Assembly: GCA_903959665.1 (NCBI GenBank)
Contig: CAJBXY010000135.1
Coordinates: forward strand, 1-31,659
Reading direction: 5' to 3'
Origin: an uncultured Solirubrobacterales bacterium
GTDB taxonomy: Bacteria > Actinomycetota > Thermoleophilia > Solirubrobacterales > Solirubrobacteraceae
Length of the DNA: 31,659 nt
Positions 22,606 to 30,664 of the stretch are shown piece after piece (positions within the stretch are counted from its first letter, which is position 1; each line of letters starts with the position of its first letter). A program made the position numbers and the translations under genes. The notes beneath the pieces were generated by a model. It saw only the letters and a list, made by a program, of their open reading frames with translations. It did no database searches and was not told the origin of the DNA.

Positions 22606-23634
22606 GTGTCAACCGCGCAGACTCCTCCGGCTCCTGCGCTCGACGCCGAGCCGGCCGAGTGGGTCGCAACGCGCGACGCGCCGATCGGTGGCCAGGCCGT
22701 CCTCGAAGGAGTGATGATGCGCGGCGTCGGCGGCTGGGCTGTCGCCGTGCGCGCGCCGGCGCTGCACCAGATTGATGAGAAGGGTGAGCGGATCGACGCC
22801 AACGACCCGCCAACCGGCGAGATTGTCGTCGAAAGCACAGCCGTCACTTCGGTCCTTGGGCGCCACCGCGCCTTGCGGCTGCCGATCATCCGCGGCGTCG
22901 TCGCGCTCGGCGAATCGCTTGTGATCGGCTTCCGCGCGCTCGGCATTTCAGCCAACGCCCAGCTTCCCGACGAAGAGGAGCCGATCTCCGGCTTCATGTG
23001 GGGCTTGACGATTCTCTTCTCGCTGGTGCTCGCGGTTGGGCTCTTTTTCATCATCCCGGTGACGGCAACCAACCTGATCAAAGACCAGCTTGGCTCAGCC
23101 GTTCTGTTCTGGATCGTCGAAGGCGTGCTGCGGACGGTGATCTTCCTTGGCTACCTGATTCTGCTCTCGAAGCTGCGCGACCTGCGCCGCACCTTTGAGT
23201 ACCACGGCGCCGAACATAAGACGATCTCCTGTTACGAGGCGGGGCTCGAATTGACGCCTGAGAACGCGCAGCGCTTCTCAAGGCTTCATCCGCGCTGCGG
23301 CACCAGCTTCCTGCTAATCGTGATGATCGTTTCGATCTTCGTCTTCTCGCCGCTCGGCCTGCTGCCGTGGTGGGCGCTGATCGCCAGCCGCATCATCGGC
23401 ATCCCGCTGATCGCCGGAATCTCATTTGAGATCATCAAGTTTGCTGGCAAGCACCGCACGCACAAGGCGGTCCGGGCATTGATTTGGCCTGGGCTGAAGC
23501 TGCAGCTGCTGACTACTCGTGAGCCGAACCTTGACCAGCTCGCGGTAGCGATCGTCGCGCTCGAGTCGGTGCTTGAGCACGAAACTGGCGAGCAGCGCGA
23601 CGGCGACCTCGTCGGCGTCGAGATCGCCGCTTAA
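22606..23634 (+). CDS. DUF1385 (YqhQ-like) integral membrane protein
   Basis: A 342-residue membrane protein of the DUF1385/YqhQ family. The family marks are IGGQAVLEGVMMRG near the N-terminus and EYHGAEHKTISCYEAG in the middle. Hydrophobic segments include MWGLTILFSLVLAVGLFFII, VLFWIVEGVLRTVIFLGYL, FLLIVMIVSIFVFSPLG and RIIGIPLIAGISFEIIKFAG. The conserved His/Glu residues hint at metal binding, but no activity is established for the family. The start is GTG with a GGAG sequence just before it. It lies between rpmE and prfA, a setting common for this family. A basic/acidic tail follows the last helix. Confidence 0.88.
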   Translation: MSTAQTPPAPALDAEPAEWVATRDAPIGGQAVLEGVMMRGVGGWAVAVRAPALHQIDEKGERIDANDPPTGEIVVESTAVTSVLGRHRALRLPIIRGVVALGESLVIGFRALGISANAQLPDEEEPISGFMWGLTILFSLVLAVGLFFIIPVTATNLIKDQLGSAVLFWIVEGVLRTVIFLGYLILLSKLRDLRRTFEYHGAEHKTISCYEAGLELTPENAQRFSRLHPRCGTSFLLIVMIVSIFVFSPLGLLPWWALIASRIIGIPLIAGISFEIIKFAGKHRTHKAVRALIWPGLKLQLLTTREPNLDQLAVAIVALESVLEHETGEQRDGDLVGVEIAA

Positions 23635-23653
23635 TTCACTCCGTCGCTTCAGT

Positions 23654-23677
23654 CGCGATCCTGGCGCAGCGATCGCG
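23654..23677. repeat. 7-bp inverted repeat before prfA
   Basis: CGCGATC and GATCGCG flank a 10-base loop in the gap between the DUF1385 gene and prfA. It could be a weak transcript-end hairpin. No T-run follows. Confidence 0.3.
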
Positions 23678-23679
23678 GC

Positions 23680-23685
23680 TAGCCT
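23680..23685 (+). promoter_or_regulatory. -10 element TAGCCT for prfA
   Basis: TAGCCT ends 11 bases before the ATG at 23697. This is the longest spacing of the set, giving a leader of about 4-5 bases. Confidence 0.4.
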
Positions 23686-23696
23686 AAGCCGAGCCG

Positions 23697-24749
23697 ATGA
23701 TTGAGTCCCTCGTAACCCAGATTGAAGTGCGCTTCGCCGAGCTCTCGCGTGAGATCACCGACCCTGCCGTGATCGCAGACCGTGAGCGCTACGCGCAGGT
23801 CGGCCGCGAGTACAGCCGCCTTGAAGAGCCAGCGAAGCTGGCCGAGGCTTGGCGGCGCGCGACCGACGACGCGGCCGGCGCGCAGGAGTTGATCGCTGAG
23901 GGCGGCGACGAGGCCGAAGCGCACGAGATGCTCAGCCAGGCCCGCGCGCAGCTGGAGACGATCGAGGAGGAGCTTCGCCTCGCGATGGTCGAAACCGACC
24001 CCAACGACGCAAAGAACGTGATCATCGAGATTCAGGGCGGCGCCGGCGGCGACGAGGCCGGGCTTTGGGCCGGCGACTGCTATCGGATGCTGACTCGCTA
24101 CGCCGAGCGGCTCGGTTTTACGGTTGAGCCGCTGGAGCTGAGCGAAGGGAAGTACACCTTTGCCGTGAAGGGCGCAGGCGCTTACTCCGTCTTCAAGTTC
24201 GAAGGTGGAACGCACCGAGTTCAGCGCGTGCCCCAGACCGAATCACAAGGCCGAATCCACACCAGCACTTCAACCGTCGCGGTGCTGCCGGAGGCCGAGG
24301 ATGTCGACATCAAGATCGACCAAAACGACCTTCAGGTTGACGTTTACCGCTCGTCCGGCCCCGGTGGCCAGTCGGTCAACACGACCGACTCGGCGGTCCG
24401 CATTACACACAAGCCGACCGGCGTTGTCGTATCGATGCAGGACGAGAAGAGTCAGCTTCAGAACCGTGAGAAGGCGCTCCGTGTGCTGCGCGCCCGGCTT
24501 TACGAGCGAGCGATGGAAGAGCAGAACGCGGAGATCGCCGCCGACCGACGCTCGCAGGTTGGCAGCGGCGAGCGTTCGGAGAAGATCCGCACCTACAACT
24601 TCCCTGACCGCCGCGTCACCGACCACCGCGTCAAGGTCACCGTTCACGACCTCGACGCCGTGCTTGAAGGTCAGCTTGACGAGCTAACGGCTGCGCTCCA
24701 GGCCGACGAGAAGAGCCGCCTGCTCGAAGCGCAGGCCACCGAGTCCTAA
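23697..24749 (+). CDS. prfA: Peptide chain release factor 1
   Basis: A 350-residue class I release factor. The catalytic GGQ motif is at residues 223-225 (PGGQSVNTTDSAVRITH). The codon-reading tripeptide is in RVPQTESQGRIHTS, the P-x-T form that marks RF1 (UAA/UAG) rather than the SPF of RF2. The N-terminal helical domain and the EIQGGAGGDEAGLWAGD block are canonical, and the length matches the family. It frees the finished peptide in the ribosomal A site. Its stop overlaps the prmC ATG by one base (TAATG), which fits the need of RF1 for PrmC methylation of the GGQ glutamine. Confidence 0.97.
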   Translation: MIESLVTQIEVRFAELSREITDPAVIADRERYAQVGREYSRLEEPAKLAEAWRRATDDAAGAQELIAEGGDEAEAHEMLSQARAQLETIEEELRLAMVETDPNDAKNVIIEIQGGAGGDEAGLWAGDCYRMLTRYAERLGFTVEPLELSEGKYTFAVKGAGAYSVFKFEGGTHRVQRVPQTESQGRIHTSTSTVAVLPEAEDVDIKIDQNDLQVDVYRSSGPGGQSVNTTDSAVRITHKPTGVVVSMQDEKSQLQNREKALRVLRARLYERAMEEQNAEIAADRRSQVGSGERSEKIRTYNFPDRRVTDHRVKVTVHDLDAVLEGQLDELTAALQADEKSRLLEAQATES

Positions 24750-25579
24750 TGCGCGGCGTCAGCGTCCGTGACGCGCTCGACGGCGCTCGCACGGCGATCG
24801 GCGCATCCGGCAGCCAGTCGCCGGCGCTCGACGCCGAGCTCTTGCTGGCCTTCGCGCTCGGCGTTGATCGCGCGGCGCTGATCACAGATCCGCAGCGTGA
24901 AGTGACTGGGCCGCCGGTGCGCGTATTTCAGGATCTAGTCCGCCGCCGTTCGGTCGGCCACGAGCCGGTCGCCTATCTGGTCGCCAGCAAGGGCTTCCGC
25001 TCGATCGAGCTTGAGGTTGACAGCCGCGTGCTGGTGCCGCGGCCGGAAACTGAGCTGCTGGTGGAGCTGGCGCTTGGGCTGCCACCTGCGGCGCGCGTGC
25101 TTGACGTCGGCACGGGCAGTGGCGCGGTTGCGCTGGCGCTCAAGCAGGAGCGCCCCGACCTGCTCGTCTGCGGGGCCGACATCAGCGCCGACGCGCTCGA
25201 GCTGGCGCGCAGCAACGCTGCCCGGCTCGGCTTGGAGGTTGAGTTCTTTCAGGCCGATCTTCTTGACGGGTTGAGTACCGACTGGGGCGCGATCCTCTCC
25301 AACCCTCCCTACATCGCCGAGAGCGAGCGTTCGACGCTGCCGATCGACGTGATCGGCCACGAGCCCGAGCTGGCGCTGATGGCTGGCGCCGACGGACTCG
25401 ACGTAATCCGCCCACTGATCATCGCTGCAGGCCAGAGCGAGGCGCGGCTACTGGCGCTCGAACTTGGCGCTGGGCAGGCAACAACGGTCGCTGAGCTGGT
25501 CACCGCAGCCGGCTTCAGCGCCGTCACCACACATCGCGACCTTGCCGGCATCGAACGCGTAGTCGTCGGGGAAAGGTGA
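24749..25579 (+). CDS. prmC: Release factor glutamine methyltransferase
   Basis: A 276-residue PrmC/HemK. An N-terminal helical domain (about residues 1-75) is followed by the SAM-binding fold with VLDVGTGSGAVALALKQERP and the substrate-glutamine motif NPPY at residues 185-188. VLVPRPETELLVE is also characteristic. It N5-methylates the Gln of GGQ in RF1 and RF2 in the cytosol. It overlaps prfA by one base, and its TGA lies inside the GTGA start of the next gene. The order prfA-prmC-sua5 is widely conserved. Confidence 0.96.
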   Translation: MRGVSVRDALDGARTAIGASGSQSPALDAELLLAFALGVDRAALITDPQREVTGPPVRVFQDLVRRRSVGHEPVAYLVASKGFRSIELEVDSRVLVPRPETELLVELALGLPPAARVLDVGTGSGAVALALKQERPDLLVCGADISADALELARSNAARLGLEVEFFQADLLDGLSTDWGAILSNPPYIAESERSTLPIDVIGHEPELALMAGADGLDVIRPLIIAAGQSEARLLALELGAGQATTVAELVTAAGFSAVTTHRDLAGIERVVVGER

Positions 25580-26211
25580 CGCAAACGCCGCTGACAAGCG
25601 AGCAGGTTGATGTTTTCGCCCGCTGCATGGCGGTCGGTGGTGTCGCCGTCTTTCCGTCGGACACCGTCTACGGACTCGGCTGCGACCCATCGCAGCGCGA
25701 AGCGGTCACGCGGCTTTATGCGCTCAAGCGCCGGCCGTTGGAGGCGCCTTCGGCGGTGATGTTCTTTTCGCTCAGCTTGGCGCTCGAAGCGCTGCCGGAG
25801 CTGGGGGAGCGCACGCGCACGGCGCTGGAGCGGCTGCTGCCCGGCCCGCTAACGCTGCTGCTCGAAAACCCTAGCGGGCGCTTTCCGCTCGCCTGCGGCT
25901 CCGAGCCGGCCACGCTCGGGCTCCGCGTGCCGCAGCTGAGCGCGCAGCTAGCGGCGCTCGCTGAGCTGAGCTGGCCAATTCTGCAAAGCAGCGCCAACAA
26001 GGCCGGTGAGCCGGCGCCAACCTCGATTGCGCAGCTCGATCCGACGATCGGCAGCGAGGTTGATCTGGTGCTCGACGGGGGGCCGCTCGGGGAGCTTTCA
26101 TCGAGCGTTCTGGACCTGCGCAGATATGAGTTAGACGGGAGCTGGGAGCTGCTGCGCGAAGGGCCGATTGGTCGTGATCAAATCGATCGATTGCTGCGCG
26201 AAAAGAGCTAG
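25576..26211 (+). CDS. L-threonylcarbamoyladenylate synthase (Sua5/YrdC/YwlC)
   Basis: A 211-residue YrdC-domain protein. It makes threonylcarbamoyl-AMP from threonine, bicarbonate and ATP for the t6A37 tRNA modification. Seen are AVFPSDTVYGLGCDPSQREAV, the Lys/Arg-rich YALKRRPLEAP, and the nucleotide-binding LQSSANKAGEPAPTS. The typical KxR-S/T-x-SxN elements are present. It lacks the long C-terminal Sua5 domain, so it is the short TsaC type. The start GTG overlaps the prmC stop (GTGA). Cytosolic. Confidence 0.92.
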   Translation: MTQTPLTSEQVDVFARCMAVGGVAVFPSDTVYGLGCDPSQREAVTRLYALKRRPLEAPSAVMFFSLSLALEALPELGERTRTALERLLPGPLTLLLENPSGRFPLACGSEPATLGLRVPQLSAQLAALAELSWPILQSSANKAGEPAPTSIAQLDPTIGSEVDLVLDGGPLGELSSSVLDLRRYELDGSWELLREGPIGRDQIDRLLREKS

Positions 26212-26239
26212 CGGGCGCGCCGCCGCCTAGCGCGACTAT

Positions 26240-26245
26240 TAGAAT
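26240..26245 (+). promoter_or_regulatory. -10 element TAGAAT for glyA
   Basis: TAGAAT (within TATTAGAAT) ends 9 bases before the ATG at 26255. No Shine-Dalgarno sequence precedes the start codon. Near-leaderless transcription is predicted. Confidence 0.5.
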
Positions 26246-26254
26246 CGCCGAACT

Positions 26255-27544
26255 ATGGCTCAATTCGCTCCCGATTTTCTCAACCGCCCGCTCACCGAGG
26301 TCGACCCTCAGATCGCCGCAGTGCTCGCCGACGAGGTTGGCCGCCAGCAGCAGACGCTGGAGATGATCGCCTCCGAAAACTTCGTTCCCGAGGCAATTCT
26401 CGAATGCCAAGGGAGCGTGCTGACGAACAAGTACGCAGAGGGTTACCCAGGCAGGCGCTACTACGGCGGCTGTGAGTTCGTCGACGTTGCCGAACAGCTC
26501 GCGATCGACCGCGCCAAGGAGCTCTTCGGCGCCGAGCACGCAAACGTCCAGCCGCACTCCGGCGCATCAGCCAACGCGGCTGTCTACCACGCTCTGTTGC
26601 AGCCGGGCGACACGCTGATGGGGCTCTCGCTCGCCCACGGCGGCCATCTCAGCCACGGAATGAAGATCAACATGTCGGGGCGCCTCTACGACATCGCCGC
26701 CTATGAAGTGAGCCCCGAGGATTATCTGATCGACATGGATGCGCTCGCTGAACTGGCCCGCGAGCGCCAGCCAAAGATGATCATCGCTGGCTGGTCGGCC
26801 TATCCGCGCTATCTCGACTTCGAACGCTTCCGTGAGATTGCCGATGAGGTTGGCGCGTTGCTGCTGGTCGACATGGCCCACTTCGCCGGGCTCGTCGCCG
26901 GCGGCGTCCACCCAAGCCCTGTTCCTTACGCCGACGTTGTCACAACGACGATCCACAAGACGCTCGGCGGTGCGCGCGGCGGGATGATTCTCTGCCGTGA
27001 GCAGTACGCCAAAGCGATCGACTCAGGCGTATTCCCCGGCCAGCAGGGCGGCCCGCTGATGCACATCATCGCCGGCAAGGCTGTGGCTTTGGGGATCGCC
27101 CAGAGCGAAGAGTTCCGTGAGCGCCAGCAGCGCACAGTTGAAGGCGCGCGCGCCGTCGCCGCGTCAATCCTCGGTTCGGCCGCGGCGCAAGAGGGGGTTG
27201 CCGTCCTGACCGGCGGCACCGACGTTCACCTAGTTCTCGTCGACCTGCGCGATTCGCAGATCGACGGCCAACAGGCTGAGGATCGGCTTCACGAGATCGG
27301 CATCACCGTCAATCGCAACTCCGTCCCATTCGACCCTCGCCCGCCGATGGTCACCAGTGGCCTAAGGATCGGCGCCAGCGCGCTCGCGACGCGCGGCCTG
27401 CAGGCCGAGGACTTCAGCGAGATCGGCCAGATCATAGGAATTGCCCTGACCGATGAGTTCGAGAGCCGTCGCCCCGAGCTGGCCGAGCGCGTGACCGTGC
27501 TTGCCGACCGTTACCCCCTTTACGAGCACCTCGCCTCTGCCTAA
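26255..27544 (+). CDS. glyA: Serine hydroxymethyltransferase
   Basis: A 429-residue PLP enzyme that interconverts serine and glycine and charges tetrahydrofolate with a one-carbon unit. Family blocks are MIASENFVPEAILECQGSVL, NKYAEGYPGRRYYGGCEFVD, AEHANVQPHSGASANAAVYH and MAHFAGLVAGGVHPSPVPYA. The PLP lysine is Lys235 in TTIHKTLGGARGG, where most family members read TTTHKTLRGPRGG. Length is standard. Cytosolic. It follows sua5 after 43 bases with its own -10, and a short hairpin follows it. Confidence 0.97.
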   Translation: MAQFAPDFLNRPLTEVDPQIAAVLADEVGRQQQTLEMIASENFVPEAILECQGSVLTNKYAEGYPGRRYYGGCEFVDVAEQLAIDRAKELFGAEHANVQPHSGASANAAVYHALLQPGDTLMGLSLAHGGHLSHGMKINMSGRLYDIAAYEVSPEDYLIDMDALAELARERQPKMIIAGWSAYPRYLDFERFREIADEVGALLLVDMAHFAGLVAGGVHPSPVPYADVVTTTIHKTLGGARGGMILCREQYAKAIDSGVFPGQQGGPLMHIIAGKAVALGIAQSEEFRERQQRTVEGARAVAASILGSAAAQEGVAVLTGGTDVHLVLVDLRDSQIDGQQAEDRLHEIGITVNRNSVPFDPRPPMVTSGLRIGASALATRGLQAEDFSEIGQIIGIALTDEFESRRPELAERVTVLADRYPLYEHLASA

Positions 27545-27559
27545 CGGCAAATCGGCGCC

Positions 27560-27576
27560 GCGCCGCAGGGCGCTTT
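27560..27576 (+). terminator. Short hairpin with TTT after glyA
   Basis: GCGCC-GCAG-GGCGC is a 5-bp GC stem with a 4-base loop followed by TTT, 15 bases after the glyA stop. It is a weak intrinsic-terminator candidate. Its T-run merges with the -10 element of the next gene. Confidence 0.35.
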
Positions 27577-27581
27577 AGGCT
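27576..27581 (+). promoter_or_regulatory. -10 element TAGGCT for the wecA-type gene
   Basis: TAGGCT ends 9 bases before the ATG at 27591. Near-leaderless transcription is predicted. Confidence 0.45.
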
Positions 27582-27590
27582 AGGCCCCGG

Positions 27591-28796
27591 ATGACCGAAC
27601 GCGACGCGATCCTTGCCTTCGTCGTTGCCTTCATCGTCGCCGTCGCGCTAACGCCGCTGACGGCGAGGCTGGGGCGCCGCGTTGGCGCCGTCGACCAGCC
27701 GCGCGAGCGTGGCCTCTCCGAACATCCAACGCCGCTGCTGGGCGGGCTGGCGATCCTTGCAGCGGTCCTCGTCGCGAGTTTGATCTTCCTCGAGCCGGGG
27801 GCCGGCGAAGACGAAAAGATCCGAGGGATTCTTGCCGGCGCGATCATCGTCACGCTCGTCGGAGCGCTCGACGATCGCTTCGATCTGCCCGCGGCAGTGA
27901 AGTTCATCGGGCAGGTCGTCGCGGCAACGGTTCCGGTCGTCGCCGGGGTCGAGGTCGCCAACATCACATTGCCATTCATCGGCGCCGTTGACCTTGGCTC
28001 CGCCGGGGCGCCGCTGACGGTGCTGGGGATCGTCTTCGTGATCAACGTCGTCAACTTCTCCGACGGCGTTGACGGCCTCGCGGCCGGAGTCTGTGCGATC
28101 AGCGCCGTCGCCTTTTCGATCATCGCCTTTGACCTCGGGCGCGGCTCGGCGGCGGTGCTGGCGGCGATCGTTGCCGGCGCAGCAGCCGGCTTCCTGGTCT
28201 TCAATTTCCACCCGGCCAAGGTCTTCATGGGCGACGCCGGTTCAAACCTGCTCGGACTGCTGCTGGCCTGCGTGGCGGTTGAGGGCGCTGTCAAAACGCA
28301 GGTCGTCTTAGCGCTCGTATTTCCGCTGCTCGTGCTGGCGGTGCCCTTCCTCGACACGACCTTCGTCGTGCTCAAGCGGCTCAAATACGGCCGCCCTGTC
28401 TACATCGCCGATCAAAGCCACTTCCACCACCGGATGAACCGGATCGGCTTCAGTCAGCGAAAGACTGTGCTCTACCTCTATGCCTGGACGACGCTCGTCG
28501 CCGGCTTTGCCGTTGCGCTGCGCTTCGTTCCCTACTCCGATGGGGCCGGGCAGCTCAACCTTGGTTGGTCGCTGGTTCTGCTTGCGGCCGGGCTGCTGGT
28601 GCTTGCGGCCAGCGTCTACCTCGTCTACGTGCTCGAGATTCTCAAGTTCCGCAGGTTGCGCGAGCGACGGCTGCGCCGCGCCGATCCGCAGCTCTCTGAG
28701 GAGGAGCTAGCGCGCGACGTCGTCACGAAGCTCGAGACGGGCCAGTTTGATGCCGTCAACGTTGACGAGCCGGGCGCGACTCAGGCCGATCCGTAA
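27591..28796 (+). CDS. wecA: Polyprenyl-phosphate GlcNAc-1-phosphate transferase (WecA/TagO/MraY family)
   Basis: A 401-residue membrane enzyme that moves a phospho-sugar, usually GlcNAc-1-P, from UDP-sugar to undecaprenyl or decaprenyl phosphate and so starts cell-surface glycan synthesis. Family marks are GALDDRFDLPAAVKF, the catalytic NFSDGVDGLAAG, FHPAKVFMGDAGSNLLG and the C-terminal HFHHRMNRIGFSQR. About 10-11 hydrophobic helices are visible. A cytosolic C-terminal tail of about 55 residues follows the last helix (RFRRLRERRLRRADPQLSEE). Position between glyA and the ATP synthase genes is typical of actinobacterial rfe/wecA. The 3' end overlaps the convergent TetR gene by 16 bases. Confidence 0.93.
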   Translation: MTERDAILAFVVAFIVAVALTPLTARLGRRVGAVDQPRERGLSEHPTPLLGGLAILAAVLVASLIFLEPGAGEDEKIRGILAGAIIVTLVGALDDRFDLPAAVKFIGQVVAATVPVVAGVEVANITLPFIGAVDLGSAGAPLTVLGIVFVINVVNFSDGVDGLAAGVCAISAVAFSIIAFDLGRGSAAVLAAIVAGAAAGFLVFNFHPAKVFMGDAGSNLLGLLLACVAVEGAVKTQVVLALVFPLLVLAVPFLDTTFVVLKRLKYGRPVYIADQSHFHHRMNRIGFSQRKTVLYLYAWTTLVAGFAVALRFVPYSDGAGQLNLGWSLVLLAAGLLVLAASVYLVYVLEILKFRRLRERRLRRADPQLSEEELARDVVTKLETGQFDAVNVDEPGATQADP

Positions 28797-29398
28797 ACCG
28801 AACGGACCCAGATCTCAACCAGCGCTTCGATCATCTGCGGATCCGGCGGCAGTCCCTGTTGAAGGATCTGCTGGTTGAGCACCCCTTCGGTCATCCAAGT
28901 CAGCGCAAAAGCCGTTGCCGACGGGTTGCTGCAGGTAGCCAGGCCGGTCGCCTGCTCGTCGAGGATTCGCTGCTCGGTGGCCTCGAGGAACTGCCCAATC
29001 AAGTGCTGCCAGTGTTGGGCGACCTGCTCGTCGTAGGTCGCTACTTCACCGAGAGCTTTCAGTAGCACGGCGTGTTCGCCAAAGAGCCGCGCGACATTCG
29101 TGAGCGCGCGCTCAAGCCGAACCGCCGGTTCGCCTTCGCCCGACCACCAAAGATTGGCTTGTTCGAGCAACAGCTCATTTACGTCGGCTGTCAGCGCCAT
29201 CAGCAGCTCGCGCTTGTCGGAGAAATAGAAGTAGAAGGCTGTCCGCGTGATCCCAGCCTCGGTGGCGATTCGCTCCACTCCGAGGTCGGCGAATGAGGCC
29301 CCCTCAGCCAGTAGTGATTCGGTCGCTTCAAGCAGCGCGGCTTCGATCGCGGCCCGTTTTGCCGTCGGCGCGTTGCCCTGTCTAGATGGTGCGGCCAT
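28781..29398 (-). CDS. TetR-family transcriptional regulator
   Basis: A 205-residue TetR repressor. The N-terminal helix-turn-helix spans about residues 18-63: LLEATESLLAEGASFADLGV, IATEAGITRTAFYFYFSDKR. The Y-F-Y-F and K-ELL pattern is the usual TetR helix 3-4. The C-terminal helical domain (about 130 residues) would bind a small ligand that is not predictable. It is divergent from the lipase-like gene at 29497 across 98 bases and converges on the wecA-type gene. It is the only TetR gene in the window and so a candidate, but no more, for the operators at 3101 and 17932. No matching palindrome lies before its own start. Confidence 0.92.
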   Translation of the reverse strand: MAAPSRQGNAPTAKRAAIEAALLEATESLLAEGASFADLGVERIATEAGITRTAFYFYFSDKRELLMALTADVNELLLEQANLWWSGEGEPAVRLERALTNVARLFGEHAVLLKALGEVATYDEQVAQHWQHLIGQFLEATEQRILDEQATGLATCSNPSATAFALTWMTEGVLNQQILQQGLPPDPQMIEALVEIWVRSVYGSA

Positions 29399-29405
29399 TA
29401 CTGCG

Positions 29406-29411
29406 AGGCTA
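29406..29411 (-). promoter_or_regulatory. -10 element TAGCCT for tetR-type gene
   Basis: TAGCCT on the minus strand lies 7 bases before the ATG at 29398. Leaderless transcription is predicted. Confidence 0.45.
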
Positions 29412-29483
29412 CCAGCGGGCCGCCCCTACCCGCGTGTTTGCGGGGGTTTTCGGGGGCGCAAGGCGGTCGTCCTAACGGCCGCG

Positions 29484-29489
29484 TACGGT
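29484..29489 (+). promoter_or_regulatory. -10 element TACGGT for lipase-like gene
   Basis: TACGGT ends 7 bases before the ATG at 29497 and fits the leaderless pattern of the window. Confidence 0.35.
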
Positions 29490-29496
29490 TTATTCA

Positions 29497-30300
29497 ATGG
29501 TAGGTGACCATGGCCCTGAAATGTGGCGCGAGGGCCGTGGCGCCGCGGAAGCGTTCTCGCTGCTGCGCAGCTCTCTCTGGCGCGGCCACGGCGTAGCCCA
29601 CGGTGACGGCCAGCCGGTGATGTTGATCCCCGGCTTTCTCGCCGGCGACCGCTCGTTGACGCTGATGGGCCAGTGGCTGAGGCGGATCGGCTACCGGACG
29701 CATGGCTCGGGTATCAGCGCCCACATCGGCTGCTCGGAGGAGACGGTCAACCAGATCGAGCAGCGCGTGATCGCACTTAGCGAGCGATACGGGCAGCCGC
29801 TCGCGCTGGTTGGGCAGAGCCGCGGTGGCAGCTGCGCCCGCGTGCTCGCGGTGCGCCAGCCCGATCGCGTCAACCGTGTGATTGCGCTCGGCTCGCCGCT
29901 GGTGGCGCAGATGGAGGACATCCACCTGCTGCTCCGGCTGCAGATCCGCGCCCTGCAGGAAGCACGCCGACTTGGCGCGCCAGGGCTGCTCGGCGAAGCC
30001 TGTGAGCGCAGCTGGCAGGCCTACACCTTTGGCCTTGAGCCGAACGGCTGCTGCAGCCAGTTCTGGAGCGACCTTGACGAGGACATCCCCGCGCGGACGC
30101 TCTTTGCCTCGATCTATTCGCGCAGCGACGGCGTTCTCAACTGGCGCGCCTGCCTCGACTCGGAGGCAATTCAGATCGAAGTCAACAGCTCGCACTGCGG
30201 CATGGCGGTCAATCGTGAGGTCTACGAGCAGGTCGGCAATCTGCTGCAGCTTGAGCTGGCTGGCGGCGCGCGTCAGCGGCTCCGCTCGGTCGCCGCGTAA
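29497..30300 (+). CDS. Alpha/beta-hydrolase, lipase/esterase-like
   Basis: A 267-residue alpha/beta-hydrolase. The oxyanion/HG region is VMLIPGFLAGDRSL, the nucleophile elbow is GQSRGG with Ser108, the acid is likely Asp211 in SRSDGVLNW and the base His233 in NSSHCGM. The order Ser-Asp-His and the NSSHCGM ending match a class of actinobacterial lipase-like proteins related to EstA/LipB and PGAP1-type enzymes. No signal peptide is seen, so it is probably cytosolic. It is divergent from the TetR regulator and may be its target. A lipid or ester substrate is likely but not identifiable. Confidence 0.82.
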   Translation: MVGDHGPEMWREGRGAAEAFSLLRSSLWRGHGVAHGDGQPVMLIPGFLAGDRSLTLMGQWLRRIGYRTHGSGISAHIGCSEETVNQIEQRVIALSERYGQPLALVGQSRGGSCARVLAVRQPDRVNRVIALGSPLVAQMEDIHLLLRLQIRALQEARRLGAPGLLGEACERSWQAYTFGLEPNGCCSQFWSDLDEDIPARTLFASIYSRSDGVLNWRACLDSEAIQIEVNSSHCGMAVNREVYEQVGNLLQLELAGGARQRLRSVAA

Positions 30301-30327
30301 AAGCGCTCAGCGCCGATTGTGGCAGCC

Positions 30328-30343
30328 GTTACGAACTGTTACG
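30328..30343 (+). repeat. Direct repeat GTTACG with 10-bp period before ATP synthase genes
   Basis: GTTACG at 30328-30333 and again at 30338-30343 are one helical turn apart, the layout of direct-repeat response-regulator boxes. A possible -10 TACGCT lies at 30371-30376. The gap 30301-30423 shows no RNA gene and no clear -35. Confidence 0.3.
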
Positions 30344-30423
30344 GGCACGCAGAAACGCGCGCCGATGCGATACGCTCGCCCGACCTGCGGCGAGTTTCCG
30401 CCCCCGGCCAACTCCCGTAAAAA

Positions 30424-30660
30424 ATGTTTCCATCCACCACGAGCCTTCCCGCCCCCGCCATCAGCGAGCAACCAGCAAAACCGACGATGCGTGCCGCCAA
30501 CGCCGGGATCATGCTGCTCGTCGTCGTCTGCCTCTGCGCGCTGGTCGGCTACGCGCTCGGTTCGCTCGTTGGGCTGCCAATCGCGATCGGCCTCGCCGGC
30601 CTGATCATCGGCCCGATCGTCGGCGTCGCCTTTGTCCGCTCCCGCTTCCGTGACCTCTAA
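30424..30660 (+). CDS. Small two-helix membrane protein, AtpZ-like
   Basis: A 78-residue protein with two hydrophobic helices: AGIMLLVVVCLCALVGYALGS and GLPIAIGLAGLIIGPIVGVA. A short Pro-rich N-terminal part precedes them. The size, the two helices and position at the head of the atp operon match AtpZ/AtpI-type assembly factors, which help c-ring assembly or act with Mg2+/Ca2+ transport. An ATG at 30487 could be the true start, giving 57 residues. No conserved residue proves the family. Confidence 0.6.
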   Translation: MFPSTTSLPAPAISEQPAKPTMRAANAGIMLLVVVCLCALVGYALGSLVGLPIAIGLAGLIIGPIVGVAFVRSRFRDL

Positions 30661-30664
30661 GAAG

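Noticed and set aside
22080..23081. 333-codon minus-strand open frame across the CARDB, rpmE and DUF1385 genes
   Set aside because: It runs antisense through three clear genes and has no recognisable domain.
27575..28384. 269-codon minus-strand open frame inside the wecA-type gene
   Set aside because: Ser/Thr/Ala-rich antisense shadow; the forward frame holds all transferase motifs.
30632..30664. TTG at 30632 as start of the AtpI-like gene
   Set aside because: It lies inside the preceding gene and encodes polar residues unlike the family; ATG at 30665 follows the stop by 5 bases.
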